A stretch of DNA of 64,000 nt, taken from positions 124,001-188,000 of the forward strand of contig JAFTXG010000031.1 in NCBI GenBank assembly GCA_017461725.1, read 5' to 3'. Source of the stretch: Lachnospiraceae bacterium (lineage in GTDB: Bacteria; Bacillota; Clostridia; Lachnospirales; Lachnospiraceae). A model generated the notes under the pieces. That model ran no database searches and was not told where the DNA came from. It saw nothing but the letters and a program-made list of their open reading frames with translations. How positions within the stretch are numbered: position 1 is the stretch's first letter; each line of letters opens with the position of its first letter. The translations under genes were made by a program, and so were the position numbers. Positions 35,344-44,167 of this stretch are shown here, in pieces.

Positions 35344-35462
35344 GAGTGAAATCTCCTTTAAATCATTTAGTGTTCTGAAATATCGGTTTTATATAAATTT
35401 ATATAGTAAAAAACAGAATATGTCGGCAGACATTGTATGGGGAAATAAGCCCAGAGACAATA

Positions 35463-36845
35463 TCAGCGCAGGAAAAGATGCAACAGTTTTCCGTACAGCC
35501 CTCTGTCATAGGGCTGGTAGCGCATGGGAAGATCCATCCAGGTCTTTTTATCCACGATGCTCTTGGTGTGGGAGAACACGTCAAAGCCCTCCTTGCCATG
35601 GTAAGCGCCCATACCGCTCTCGCCCACACCGCCGAAGCCCATCTCGCTGGTGGCCAGGTGGATGATGGTGTCATTGATACAGCCGCCGCCGTAGGAGCAG
35701 CGGGCAGTCACCTCGCGGATACGCGCGCGGTCGGAGGAGAACAGATACAGGGCCAGTGGCTTGGGTCTGTCTGCCAGCATGTCGTAAACCTCATCAAAAT
35801 CGTCGTAGGTCAGGATCGGAAGGATCGGTCCGAAGATTTCCTCCTGCATGCACGCATCGAACCAGGTCACATCGTGCATGACTGTGGGAGCGATTTGCAG
35901 GGTATCGCGGTTGGTCTGACCGCCGAAGAAGGTCTTGTCTTTCCGAATCAGCTTGCAGAGACGGTCAAAGTGTTTTTCGTTGATGATCTTGCCGTAATCG
36001 GGGTTGTTCAGTGGATGTCTGCCGTACTGACTTCCGATCTCCTCACAGATCTTTTTGAGCAGAGCATACATTACATGCTTCTGGCAGATGATATAGTCCG
36101 GTGCCACGCAGGTTTGGCCGCAGTTTAAGAATTTTCCGAAGACAATGCGCTTGGCAGCCAGTCTCAGATTTGCGGTCTCATCGACAATGCAGGGACTCTT
36201 TCCGCCCAGCTCCAGAACAGCGGGGGTCAGCGTCTCCGCCGTGTGACGCAGGACTTCCCTGCCCACATTTTGGCTTCCGGTGAAGAACACAAAGTCAAAT
36301 TTCTTCTCCAGCAGTGCCGCATTTTCCTCGCGGCCTCCGGTCACCACCGCCACATACTCGGGCGGAAAACACTCAGTAACGATCTTTTCGATCACGGCGC
36401 TTGTGGCCGGAGAGTAGGCGCTGGGTTTTACGATGGCGGTATTGCCGGCGGCAATGGCATCTGCCAGGGGATCAATGGTCAGCAGGAAGGGATAGTTCCA
36501 GGGACTCATGATCAGCACATTGCCGTAGGGGCAGGGCTTTTTATAGCTGCGGGAGGAAAACTGGGCCAACGGTGTGTGGACGGTTTTTTCCCGGGCGAAG
36601 CGGCGGGTGTGGCGGATCATATAGCTGATTTCGCTGAGCACCAGACCAGTCTCACACATGAAACCCTCAAAATTACTTTTTCCCAGGTCGGTCTTCAGGG
36701 CGTCAGCCACCTCGTCTTCATATTTCTTCACAGTGGCATAGAGTTTTTTTAGGCTATTAATGCGGAAGGACACCGGGAGAGTGGCTCCGCTGCGGAAAAA
36801 TGCCCGCTGACTTTTCAGAATCTGATCAATTGCCTTGCTGGTCAT
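35463..36845 (-). CDS. NAD(P)-dependent aldehyde dehydrogenase (class 3-like)
   Basis: Aldehyde dehydrogenase of about 460 residues, the short class 3 type that lacks the longer N-terminus. N117 in SPWNYPF, E212 in LELGGKSP and catalytic C246 in NCGQTCVAPD are all present, and the C-terminus has a NDTIIHLATSEMGFGGVG segment. I choose ATG at 36845, which overlaps the alcohol dehydrogenase stop by 20 bases; the frame opens further upstream to 36899. It is the last gene of the marR-ADH-ALDH operon and probably oxidises the aldehyde made by its neighbour, or detoxifies aldehydes. Confidence 0.92.
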   Translation of the reverse strand: MTSKAIDQILKSQRAFFRSGATLPVSFRINSLKKLYATVKKYEDEVADALKTDLGKSNFEGFMCETGLVLSEISYMIRHTRRFAREKTVHTPLAQFSSRSYKKPCPYGNVLIMSPWNYPFLLTIDPLADAIAAGNTAIVKPSAYSPATSAVIEKIVTECFPPEYVAVVTGGREENAALLEKKFDFVFFTGSQNVGREVLRHTAETLTPAVLELGGKSPCIVDETANLRLAAKRIVFGKFLNCGQTCVAPDYIICQKHVMYALLKKICEEIGSQYGRHPLNNPDYGKIINEKHFDRLCKLIRKDKTFFGGQTNRDTLQIAPTVMHDVTWFDACMQEEIFGPILPILTYDDFDEVYDMLADRPKPLALYLFSSDRARIREVTARCSYGGGCINDTIIHLATSEMGFGGVGESGMGAYHGKEGFDVFSHTKSIVDKKTWMDLPMRYQPYDRGLYGKLLHLFLR

Positions 36846-38055
36846 CACACGTACTCCAATCAATGATATTGTAATAAAGCGTCTCCAGTTCTCTGGCATT
36901 CATGAGAACCGGGACAGGATAGAGAGGATTCGCCTCTGCTGCGGCGTGGGCGGCCATGGAGGGAATATCTTCGATCCGAATGCAGGCCAATTTCTCTGGG
37001 ATGTTCAGTCGGCGGTTCAGCTCCCGGATAGCTTCAATAAACTTTTTTGCCCCCTCCTCGTGGGTATCCTCGGGAGAAGCCGCTCCAGCAGCGATGCCCA
37101 GCCAGTGAAGCTTCTCATAAACAGCCTTGCCGTAGGTCTCCAGCACCATGGGCATCAGGACTGCGTTGGCGAAGCCGTGAGGAGTATTGTACTGGCCTCC
37201 AAGGGAGTGGGCAATCGCGTGGATATAGCCCACATAGGATTTGGAAAATGCGATGCCGGCCATGTGTGCGGCGCGGAGCATATTCCTTCTGGCCTTGTAG
37301 TCACTGCCGTCCTTGCAGGCGATCTCAATGTTTTCAAAGACCAGCTTTACCGCGCGCTGGGAGAGATTTCGGGTCTCCCTGGTGGTGGAGCCGCCGATGT
37401 AGGCCTCCACTGCGTGGGTCAGTGCATCCATTCCGGTGGTGGCAGTCAAGGCGGGAGGAAGCGAATAAGTGACCTCCGGATCCAGCACTGCATAGGAAGG
37501 GATCATCGTGAAGTTATTCATGGTATATTTGTGTTTCTTGTCGGTGTCAGTGATAACGGCGGTGACCGTCACCTCACTGCCTGTACCGGCTGTGGTGGGG
37601 ATGGCGACTAAGGGCGGTATCTTTTTCAGAACCCGCAGCAGACCTTTGAGCTGATCCAGGGTTTTGTGCGGGTAGGCGATCCGGGCACCAACTGCCTTGG
37701 CGCAGTCCATGGAGGAACCGCCGCCGAAAGCGATCAGACACCGGCAATTATTTTCAATATATAGCCTCCGAGCCTCCTCCACATTGTCGACGGTGGGGTT
37801 GGCGCGGGTGCCGTCGTAAACGGTGCACTTAATACCGGAGGTTCTCAGTAAGTTCTCCAGCGGGGCGGTGACTCCGGTATTTCTAAGCTGGCGGTCGGTC
37901 ACCAGCAGGACCGAAAGATATTTATGCCGTTTCAGCATCGGCGGAAGTTCATTCACGCTGCGAAAGGAAACCGGTCTGCGGTAGGGCAGAAGAGGCATCG
38001 CGGCGCGAAATGCAAACTGGACAAATCGACAATAAACTTTTTCAAGGGGATTCAT
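36826..38055 (-). CDS. Iron-containing alcohol dehydrogenase
   Basis: Group III alcohol dehydrogenase of 409 residues. NAD-binding FGGGSSMDCAKA, IPTTAGTGSEVT and metal-site ATTGMDALTHAVEAY and HAIAHSLGGQYNTPHG (three His and one Asp) are all in order. It probably interconverts an alcohol and aldehyde in fermentation or aldehyde detoxification. It starts within the last bases of marR (4-base overlap) and overlaps the ALDH gene, so the three are tightly co-translated. Substrate unknown. Confidence 0.93.
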   Translation of the reverse strand: MNPLEKVYCRFVQFAFRAAMPLLPYRRPVSFRSVNELPPMLKRHKYLSVLLVTDRQLRNTGVTAPLENLLRTSGIKCTVYDGTRANPTVDNVEEARRLYIENNCRCLIAFGGGSSMDCAKAVGARIAYPHKTLDQLKGLLRVLKKIPPLVAIPTTAGTGSEVTVTAVITDTDKKHKYTMNNFTMIPSYAVLDPEVTYSLPPALTATTGMDALTHAVEAYIGGSTTRETRNLSQRAVKLVFENIEIACKDGSDYKARRNMLRAAHMAGIAFSKSYVGYIHAIAHSLGGQYNTPHGFANAVLMPMVLETYGKAVYEKLHWLGIAAGAASPEDTHEEGAKKFIEAIRELNRRLNIPEKLACIRIEDIPSMAAHAAAEANPLYPVPVLMNARELETLYYNIIDWSTCDDQQGN

Positions 38056-38507
38056 TGCGGCGGAAGTCCCTCCTCACTCATTTTCTGCAGATTGGATACA
38101 ATCAGTTCCATGGCGCGGTAAAATGCTGCGCGGTCCTCTTCAGTAAGTCCCTTACCGCCCAGCTCAACGGCCAGACGTGCACGCTCGCGGACATATTCGG
38201 CGGCAGCTTTGCCTTCAGGAGTCAGTTTCCACACGCCTCCGTAGCGGTTCTGGTTGGAACCCTCCTTGGTTACGAGTCCTTTTTTCTCCATGATAGACAT
38301 CATGCGGGACACATCCGCCTTATCTTTGCCGCAGATGTCGCAGAGCTGGGGAGCGGTAATGCCGTCCTCATGGCGGTACATCGCGATCAAATATACAGAA
38401 TGGGGGCCTTTTAAGCCGTACTTGGCCATTTCATCGGTGGTCAGTTTGTGCCAGCATTTTGAGATCTTGGACATGGCAAAGGTAAAACGTTCAAATCGGT
38501 TGACCAT
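38052..38507 (-). CDS. MarR-family regulator
   Basis: Winged-helix regulator of 151 residues. The recognition region reads APQLCDICGKDKADVSRMM, followed by the wing SIMEKKGLVTKEGSNQNRYGG. The ATG follows AAAGGAGTAACT. It is the first gene of the operon. The large inverted repeat over its own promoter is its most likely operator, giving autorepression relieved by a small ligand, perhaps an aldehyde. The domain includes several Cys (C19 and the CDICG pair) that could sense redox or electrophiles. Confidence 0.9.
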   Translation of the reverse strand: MVNRFERFTFAMSKISKCWHKLTTDEMAKYGLKGPHSVYLIAMYRHEDGITAPQLCDICGKDKADVSRMMSIMEKKGLVTKEGSNQNRYGGVWKLTPEGKAAAEYVRERARLAVELGGKGLTEEDRAAFYRAMELIVSNLQKMSEEGLPPQ

Positions 38508-38567
38508 AGTTACTCCTTTAAATCATGGGCGTCCGTGGAAGCTGTATTCACAGGACGGAAACAATAA

Positions 38568-38624
38568 GATGTTGACAGCTCAACTTCTCGCATTATACAG
38601 CGGGGAAGTTGAATTGTCAACATC
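38568..38624 (-). promoter_or_regulatory. Consensus promoter within a 20-bp-arm inverted repeat (MarR operator)
   Basis: Arms at 38568-38587 and 38605-38624 match at 18 of 20 positions when one is reversed and complemented. On the minus strand the right arm supplies TTGACA (38615-38620) and the centre supplies TATAAT (38592-38597), with exactly 17 bases between: a full consensus promoter 85 bases before marR. The left arm also presents TTGACA on the plus strand, 16 bases from TATACA, suggesting a facing promoter. Confidence 0.85.
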
Positions 38625-38630
38625 TTTCTG

Positions 38631-38940
38631 GGCGTGATGTGTACAGGATGAGAACGTACAGTGGGATGGCAAAAGAATATCCCCTCTGTGCAAAATTCGT
38701 CGTTGCATGGAGGGGGCATCGTATGCTATACTGTGTGATGCGGAAAACCGGAGCTAATCATTGCCCTTGTCGGTCTGTGTTATCAGATCTTCAAGGATAA
38801 AAAATAGCCGCCAGAAATCCACACAGTGTCAATATTTGCATGCATTAAACAAACTGACAAGTATCAGAAATTGTTAGCTGATTGAGAATTATGCTGTAAG
38901 TTTATTATAAAAATTAAGTCGATTGTAGATAAAGAAAGGA
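38631..38940. other. Intergenic region before rsmA, no gene seen
   Basis: About 310 bases with no credible coding frame. A 63-residue plus-strand frame (38609-38800) has no ribosome site and no family resemblance. A short AT-rich stretch around 38880-38930 probably holds the rsmA promoter. A facing transcript from the marR palindrome could run through it. Confidence 0.5.
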
Positions 38941-38945
38941 TCCAC

Positions 38946-39809
38946 ATGGCATATTTAGGCAACCCCAAGGAGACCATAGCCGTTCTCCAGAAGTACGGCT
39001 TCAATTTTCAGAAAAAATTCGGCCAGAACTTCCTGATCGATACCCACGTGTTGAATAAGATCGTGGATGCGGCGGGAGTTACCAGGGACGATCTGGTGCT
39101 GGAGATCGGCCCCGGTATCGGCACGCTGACCCAGTATCTCTGCGAGAATGCCCGCAAGGTTATTGCCGTGGAGATCGACCGCAATTTGATCCCGATCCTG
39201 CAGGACACCCTGTCCGAGTATGACAATGTGACCGTGATCAACGAGGATATTCTGAAGGTGGATCTGGTGAAGCTGGCTCAGGAGGAAAATGGCGGACGCC
39301 CCATCAAGGTGGTGGCGAATCTGCCTTACTATATCACCACCCCGATCATCATGGGGCTGTTTGAGCAGCATGTGCCGGTGGAGAGCATCACCGTCATGGT
39401 GCAGAAGGAGGTTGCTGTCCGCATGCAGGCCGGTCCCGGCAGCAAGGATTACGGCGCACTGTCCCTGGCAGTACAGTTCTATGCGGAGCCTTACATTGCA
39501 GCCAACGTTCCCCAGAACTGCTTTATGCCCAGACCGGATGTGAGCTCGGCGGTGATCCGGCTTCGGGTTCACGACGATCCGCCGGTCAAGGTGAAAAATG
39601 AAAAACTGCTGTTTGATCTGATCCGCGCTTCCTTCAATCAGCGGAGAAAGACCCTGCAGAACGGTCTCGGCAACGCCCAGAATCTGCATTTTACCAAAGA
39701 GCAGATCGCGGCGGCCATCGAGGCGATTGGACTCGCCCCCAGTGTGAGAGGCGAGGCGCTGACACTCATGCAGTTTGCGGCGCTGGCGGACGTGCTGGAT
39801 GCGGTTTGA
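38946..39809 (+). CDS. rsmA: 16S rRNA A1518/A1519 dimethyltransferase
   Basis: SAM-dependent methyltransferase of 287 residues that dimethylates two adenines in helix 45 of 16S rRNA during 30S maturation. Motifs are KKFGQNFLID, LEIGPGIGTLT (SAM motif I), VIAVEID (motif II) and VANLPYYITTP (catalytic NLPY), with the C-terminal SFNQRRKTLQN. The ATG follows AAAGGA. The gene stands alone here; the usual partner rnmV is absent. Confidence 0.96.
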   Translation: MAYLGNPKETIAVLQKYGFNFQKKFGQNFLIDTHVLNKIVDAAGVTRDDLVLEIGPGIGTLTQYLCENARKVIAVEIDRNLIPILQDTLSEYDNVTVINEDILKVDLVKLAQEENGGRPIKVVANLPYYITTPIIMGLFEQHVPVESITVMVQKEVAVRMQAGPGSKDYGALSLAVQFYAEPYIAANVPQNCFMPRPDVSSAVIRLRVHDDPPVKVKNEKLLFDLIRASFNQRRKTLQNGLGNAQNLHFTKEQIAAAIEAIGLAPSVRGEALTLMQFAALADVLDAV

Positions 39810-39939
39810 TTGGGAGCGATGTCCTGGATGAGGGAGAGATAATCAGCCGAAAGACGGTGAGGTGATTGTATTATCCGGAAGAAATCGGAAAGTTGCTCCG
39901 TGAGAGCGGATTCAAGATAGAGGAGAGGACCGACTTGCG

Positions 39940-40578
39940 ATGAAGAAAAATGTTTATGTGTTTGACCTGGATGGAACGCTTGTGGATTCCATGCCTTACT
40001 TTACGAAGGGAACGCTGAGTGTTCTGGACGACGAGGGCATCCCCTATGAGCCGGAGCTGATCAATGTGCTGACTCCGCTGGGCTACACCAAAACCGCTGA
40101 GTATTACATCGACAATATGGGTGTCAAGGGCACCGTGGCGGAGATCGTGGCCCGCCTGGAGAAAAAGCTGGTGTACGAGTACACCTACAACATTAAGCTG
40201 AAACCCTTTGTGGGAGAGTATCTGAGAAAGTTAAAGGCGGAGGGGGCCAGCCTCTATGTGCTGACCGCCAGCCCTCACATTGTCACCGACGTGTGTCTGC
40301 AGAAAAACGGTGTGTTTGATCTGTTCGACGAGGTGTGGTCCGTGGAGGACTACGGTCTGTCCAAGTCCGGCACGGAGCTGTTCTTCAAGGTGGCGGAGCA
40401 TATCGGCTGTGAGATGGCAGATGTGAATTACTTCGATGACAACACTATCGCGGTGACCAATGCGCACAAGGCCGGATACAAGGTCTACGGTGTGCTGGAT
40501 ATCCAGCCCGCGGCTGAGGTGGAGATCGTAAAGCAGAATTGCGATGTGTTTGTGGAATCGTTTGAACAACTACTGTGA
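39940..40578 (+). CDS. HAD-superfamily phosphatase (phosphoglycolate phosphatase-like)
   Basis: Cytoplasmic HAD hydrolase of 212 residues. Motif I is FDLDGTLVDS with nucleophile D9 and D11, motif II LYVLTASPH, motif III a Lys before SGTELFF, and motif IV NYFDDNT with the acidic pair. A small helical cap lies between motifs I and II, as in subfamily IA. The ATG follows GGAGAGG. Substrate unknown; sugar phosphate or phosphoglycolate is likely. A strong terminator follows. Confidence 0.88.
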   Translation: MKKNVYVFDLDGTLVDSMPYFTKGTLSVLDDEGIPYEPELINVLTPLGYTKTAEYYIDNMGVKGTVAEIVARLEKKLVYEYTYNIKLKPFVGEYLRKLKAEGASLYVLTASPHIVTDVCLQKNGVFDLFDEVWSVEDYGLSKSGTELFFKVAEHIGCEMADVNYFDDNTIAVTNAHKAGYKVYGVLDIQPAAEVEIVKQNCDVFVESFEQLL

Positions 40579-40587
40579 AATAAAAGA

Positions 40588-40640
40588 GAGCGTTGTTTCT
40601 GATCCGAAATCGTTATGATTTCGGAACAGAAACAACGCTC
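40588..40640 (+). terminator. Terminator of the HAD gene
   Basis: A 14-bp perfect outer stem GAGCGTTGTTTCTG/CAGAAACAACGCTC with an inner CCGAAATC/GATTTCGG stem, then CTTTTC, ten bases after the stop. Confidence 0.85.
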
Positions 40641-40770
40641 CTTTTCGGATAAATGAAAACAGCATAAGGGAGCGGTGATGAAAAGTCGAGCCGAACGCGT
40701 GGGCGGAAAATGCCAAAGGACTTAAAGTCACGAGATTAACGGATGTTATAATAACGGCATAAAAGAAAAA

Positions 40771-40796
40771 CACCCCGGTTCATATGAGCCGGGGTG
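40771..40796 (-). terminator. Terminator of mecA
   Basis: CACCCCGG/CCGGGGTG stem; on the minus strand it is followed by TTTTTCTTTT, directly after the mecA stop. Confidence 0.85.
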
Positions 40797-40802
40797 CAGT
40801 CA

Positions 40803-41555
40803 TCAGTACAATTTAGCGATAGCAGACAATGCGTTGCGTTCCAGTAGCTTTTTGTAGTGCTCCTCATGGTAAGCTGCGGCAGCGAGACCGCCGGGGAGCT
40901 TATCGCCGAACTCGGCCAGCACATTACAGATGCGGCTGTAGGGAGCGCCGGGAGCATCGACGGGCATCAGCACCAGATGATAGATGCTGTTTTCCGGCTG
41001 ATAGAGAGAACTTAAGCAGACACTGTCGGGCTCCTTCAGTAGAGAAGCTGCGTGTGCCAGCTCTCGCAGGGAGCTAAAGGAGAATATCCTCAGCGCGTCT
41101 GCGGGAGAGGTCTCAGCCTCAGTCTTTGGAGCGCTGGGGGCCGCGGGGGCAGAGGCAGACGCATCGGCAGGTGCAGATTGGGCCAGCTGCTTGCGGACCG
41201 CATCTGCGGCACCTTCCAAAAGCTGCATGGGAAGTGACATCAGGTCACTCAATATATCCTCCTCGACAGTGGGAGCAAACCGGGAGTAGCGTCCATCCAG
41301 CTCCTCCGGCTCCTCGATCTTGGAAATAATCAGCATAATACTGTTCATCGGCAAGGGAATCGCCTCGACCATCAGCGGAGTGTCCTCCACATCAAAGCCG
41401 AACTCGTGGCAGGCCTTCTCGATCATCTCGTGGAAAAGCTGTCTGGCTTTTCCGGATCCGTAGGCCAGCTCGTTTAAGTCAATTTGGCGTTCAGATAAAT
41501 CTGCACTGCTCAAGATGCAGCGTATCTGATTTTCATTAATTTTCTCAATCTTCAA
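40803..41555 (-). CDS. mecA: MecA-family adaptor protein
   Basis: Adaptor of 250 residues that presents substrates such as ComK to ClpC. The N-terminal domain starts MKIEKINENQIRC with a following DLSERQIDLNELAYGS that matches MecA/YpbH. A Ser/Ala/Pro-rich linker (about 122-150, PADASASAPAAPSAP) joins it to the C-terminal ClpC-binding domain with IFSFSSLRELAHAA and NSIYHLVLMP. The linker is longer and more repetitive than usual. A hairpin terminator follows the stop. Confidence 0.9.
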   Translation of the reverse strand: MKIEKINENQIRCILSSADLSERQIDLNELAYGSGKARQLFHEMIEKACHEFGFDVEDTPLMVEAIPLPMNSIMLIISKIEEPEELDGRYSRFAPTVEEDILSDLMSLPMQLLEGAADAVRKQLAQSAPADASASAPAAPSAPKTEAETSPADALRIFSFSSLRELAHAASLLKEPDSVCLSSLYQPENSIYHLVLMPVDAPGAPYSRICNVLAEFGDKLPGGLAAAAYHEEHYKKLLERNALSAIAKLY

Positions 41556-41775
41556 GTTATCACATCCTTAATCAGAATCGGTGGGTCTGATATCGCCATA
41601 ATACTGGTTAATATAGTATACCCAAATACCGTCCGAATGTAAAGGAAATCTTTTTTGCGATTTCATGAAAAAAGTTTAAACTTTTTCAAAAAGTGTTAAA
41701 TTTCGTGCCGGCAAAACGATATATATAGTGAGCAGGTTTCAAAAGTACAATTTATTACAAAAAGGAGAACCGGTG

Positions 41776-42087
41776 ATGAGGACAGAAGGGTACGGCGGGG
41801 GCTACGGCAGACAGTATCGCAGAGATGGGAGGGGTTTTTCTTCGGACTACAGCCGTTATCAGCGGCCGAGGGACGAGGAGGAGTCAGCGGCTTATCGCGA
41901 GCTGAAGGCTCAGCTGACAGAGTATTACCGAAAGGGGATCAAGGTCAGTCTGGGTGGTATCCGTATGCCGGTGTCTACGATCGCCAGGATATGTGCGGTG
42001 AAGGAGGAAGGCAAGTTCATGGGCGATTACATCGTCGATGAGGCCGGAGAGTTGACGGAGATCCGTTTTGACCGTGTCAGCCGCTAG
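41776..42087 (+). CDS. Small hypothetical protein with Gly/Tyr/Arg-rich N-terminus
   Basis: Protein of 103 residues. The first 30 residues are rich in Gly, Tyr and Arg (GYGGGYGRQYRRDGRG), a low-complexity segment of the kind that binds nucleic acids or is disordered. The remainder (EELKAQLTEYYRKGIKVSLG then FMGDYIVDEAGELTEIRFDR) looks like a compact folded domain. AAAGGAG precedes the ATG at 41776; an in-frame ATG-less extension to 41728 is possible. No family recognised. A transcript may run from the AT-rich gap before it. Confidence 0.6.
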   Translation: MRTEGYGGGYGRQYRRDGRGFSSDYSRYQRPRDEEESAAYRELKAQLTEYYRKGIKVSLGGIRMPVSTIARICAVKEEGKFMGDYIVDEAGELTEIRFDRVSR

Positions 42088-42219
42088 GATTTTCATATGC
42101 TTTTCACGCCAAACAAAAGTTTATGACTGAACACGGAAAAAACATATCCAACTGCGCGAATGTATGGTATAATATGCTTTGGCAAATGTGCATACATACC
42201 CGGCAGGAGGATGGGATAG

Positions 42220-43893
42220 ATGGAAAACAGCAGAAAAATGGTATTTGTGGGAATTGCAGTGACGGCAGTGCTGGTCTTAGGCATCGTGGGCTGGCTGCTG
42301 ATCAGCCATTTCTCCTACGGAAAAGAGTGGGCAGATTATGACGAGCTGTACCGCACAGACAGAGGTGCTGCTGTTTTTCTGGACGATGCTCTGACTGCTG
42401 ATTATGCGGTGATCAGAAATGATCAGGTGTATCTGACGGTGGACGTGGTGAAAGACCGGTTAAATGACCGGTTTTATGTCAGCGATGAGGGCGTTCTCAT
42501 GTACACGCTGCCGGAGGAAACCGTGGAAACTGCACCGGAGCAGCGGCAGTACACCCTTGGCGGAGAAACTACGGTGACAGGCTGGCCTGTCTGCTTTACC
42601 CGGGACGGGTACCTGTATGTCGCGGTGGAGTATGTGGCCAAGTTTACCGATATGCGTTATTCCTTCTATGAGGCACCCGATCGCCTGATGCTCTATCGGG
42701 GCAGCGGTTCGGAACAGATGGCACAGGTGACCGATGAGGCACAGGTCCGCTATCTGGCGGGACGCAAGTCTTTGATTCTGGCGGAGGTGTCAGAGGGAGA
42801 TGAGGTATATGTACTGGGAAGTGCAGACGACTGGACGAAGGTTCGCACGACCGACGGTTTCATCGGATATATGCCGACGAAGGCGCTGGAGCTGACCCAT
42901 ACCCTGGCGCTGGAAAATTCCTTCCTCGAGCAGGAGTATACCAGTATTTCCTTGGAAGCACCGGTTTGCCTGGTGTGGCATCAGGTGTTTGTGCAGGAGG
43001 CTAATCAGTACCTGACTGAATATCTGGATGTGACTGAGGGCGTTACGGTGATCTCACCGACCTGGTTTGCGCTTTCCGATGAGGAGGGCGGATTTACCTC
43101 CCTCGCAGAGCAGTGGTATGTGGATGAGGCCCACGCGAGAGGACTGGAAGTCTGGGCTCTGATCAATGACTTTGATACCGAGGTGGATAAATATGAGCTG
43201 CTTTCGCGGACTTCTTCCCGAAGAACGCTGATTTCCAACCTGATGGCGGCAGCGGCGGAGTACGAGCTGGACGGTATCAATATTGACTTCGAAAAGATCG
43301 ACCAGGACACAGGGGAGCACTTTATCCAGTTTATTCGCGAGCTTTCCGCAGAGTGCCGAAAAGCAGGACTGGTGCTGTCCATCGACAACTATTCGCTGAT
43401 CGGCGGGCGCACATGGTATCATGTGGAGGAGCAGGGCATCGTGGCAGATTATGTGATCATGATGGGCTATGATGAGCACTGGAGCGGAGGAGAGCCCGGC
43501 TCTACGGCATCCATCGGCTTCACCGAGGAGACCATCGATCTGGCACTGGAAAAAGTGCCGGCACAGAAGCTGATCCACGGCATTCCTTTTTACACCAGAG
43601 TCTGGGGCGCCAAGGCCGGAACCAGTGTATCTTCCACCGCGGCCGGTATGCTGGCGGCGAAGGAGCAACTGGTGGAAAACGGTGCCGATGTCAAGTGGCT
43701 CGATGAGGAAGGCCAGTATTTTGGGCAGTATCTGCTGGACGGCATCATGTATAGCATCTGGCTGGAGGACGTGACCAGCCTCGAACTGAAGCTTCAGGCC
43801 ATGGAGAAAGCCGGAGTCGGCGGAGTTGCCTGCTGGAAGCTGGGTCTTGAGGACCCTGCAGTCTGGCCGGTAATCTCGGATTATCTTAATTAA
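42220..43893 (+). CDS. Membrane-anchored GH18 glycosidase with SH3-like domain
   Basis: Protein of 557 residues with an N-terminal transmembrane anchor (residues 7-29), so it acts outside the membrane. A copper-amine-oxidase-N-like beta region (about 50-160) and a bacterial SH3 domain (about 180-225, SEGDEVYVLGSADDWTKVRT) precede the GH18 barrel, whose DGINIDFEKI carries the catalytic D-x-x-D-x-D-x-E with E358. The YDEHWSGG and VWG motifs match YaaH/SleL/YdhD spore and cell-wall glucosaminidases. It probably cleaves peptidoglycan glycan strands. GGCAGGAGGATG precedes the ATG. A terminator follows. Confidence 0.87.
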   Translation: MENSRKMVFVGIAVTAVLVLGIVGWLLISHFSYGKEWADYDELYRTDRGAAVFLDDALTADYAVIRNDQVYLTVDVVKDRLNDRFYVSDEGVLMYTLPEETVETAPEQRQYTLGGETTVTGWPVCFTRDGYLYVAVEYVAKFTDMRYSFYEAPDRLMLYRGSGSEQMAQVTDEAQVRYLAGRKSLILAEVSEGDEVYVLGSADDWTKVRTTDGFIGYMPTKALELTHTLALENSFLEQEYTSISLEAPVCLVWHQVFVQEANQYLTEYLDVTEGVTVISPTWFALSDEEGGFTSLAEQWYVDEAHARGLEVWALINDFDTEVDKYELLSRTSSRRTLISNLMAAAAEYELDGINIDFEKIDQDTGEHFIQFIRELSAECRKAGLVLSIDNYSLIGGRTWYHVEEQGIVADYVIMMGYDEHWSGGEPGSTASIGFTEETIDLALEKVPAQKLIHGIPFYTRVWGAKAGTSVSSTAAGMLAAKEQLVENGADVKWLDEEGQYFGQYLLDGIMYSIWLEDVTSLELKLQAMEKAGVGGVACWKLGLEDPAVWPVISDYLN

Positions 43894-43918
43894 CCTGCTA
43901 TCAATCAGTTAACGGGAG

Positions 43919-43952
43919 ATTCCCCGGCGAGGACGATACCTCGTCGGGGAAT
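43919..43952 (+). terminator. Terminator of the GH18 gene
   Basis: ATTCCCCG-GCGAGG stem pairs with CCTCGT-CGGGGAAT around ACGATA, followed by TTTAT. Confidence 0.8.
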
Positions 43953-44034
43953 TTTATATGAAAAATTGTGGAAGCTCCCTTTTCAGCCAATAAAAGGAAA
44001 CTTTCACAATTTTGAAATAAAATCACTCATTTGC

Positions 44035-44064
44035 TTTACATTTTATAGGTAATTGCGGTATACT
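44035..44064 (+). promoter_or_regulatory. Predicted serA promoter
   Basis: TTTACA (44035-44040) and TATACT (44059-44064) with an 18-base spacer, about 100 bases before serA. A small ATCTA-CGG/CCG-TAGAT hairpin lies in the leader at 44071-44104. No known riboswitch was recognised. Confidence 0.5.
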
Positions 44065-44167
44065 GAAAATATCTATCGGCAGTTTGGAATATATTACCGT
44101 AGATAAATTGATGGAATGATATTGTCGGTCCATTGTCGGCAAATTCAGAGAGAAAAGAGAGGACATC

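Noticed and set aside
38609-38800. 63-residue plus-strand frame after the MarR palindrome
   Set aside because: No ribosome site, no homology pattern, unusual composition (many Cys and Arg); most likely noncoding.
44071-44160. Possible riboswitch in the serA leader
   Set aside because: One small hairpin only; no motif of known serine, glycine, SAM or T-box leaders.
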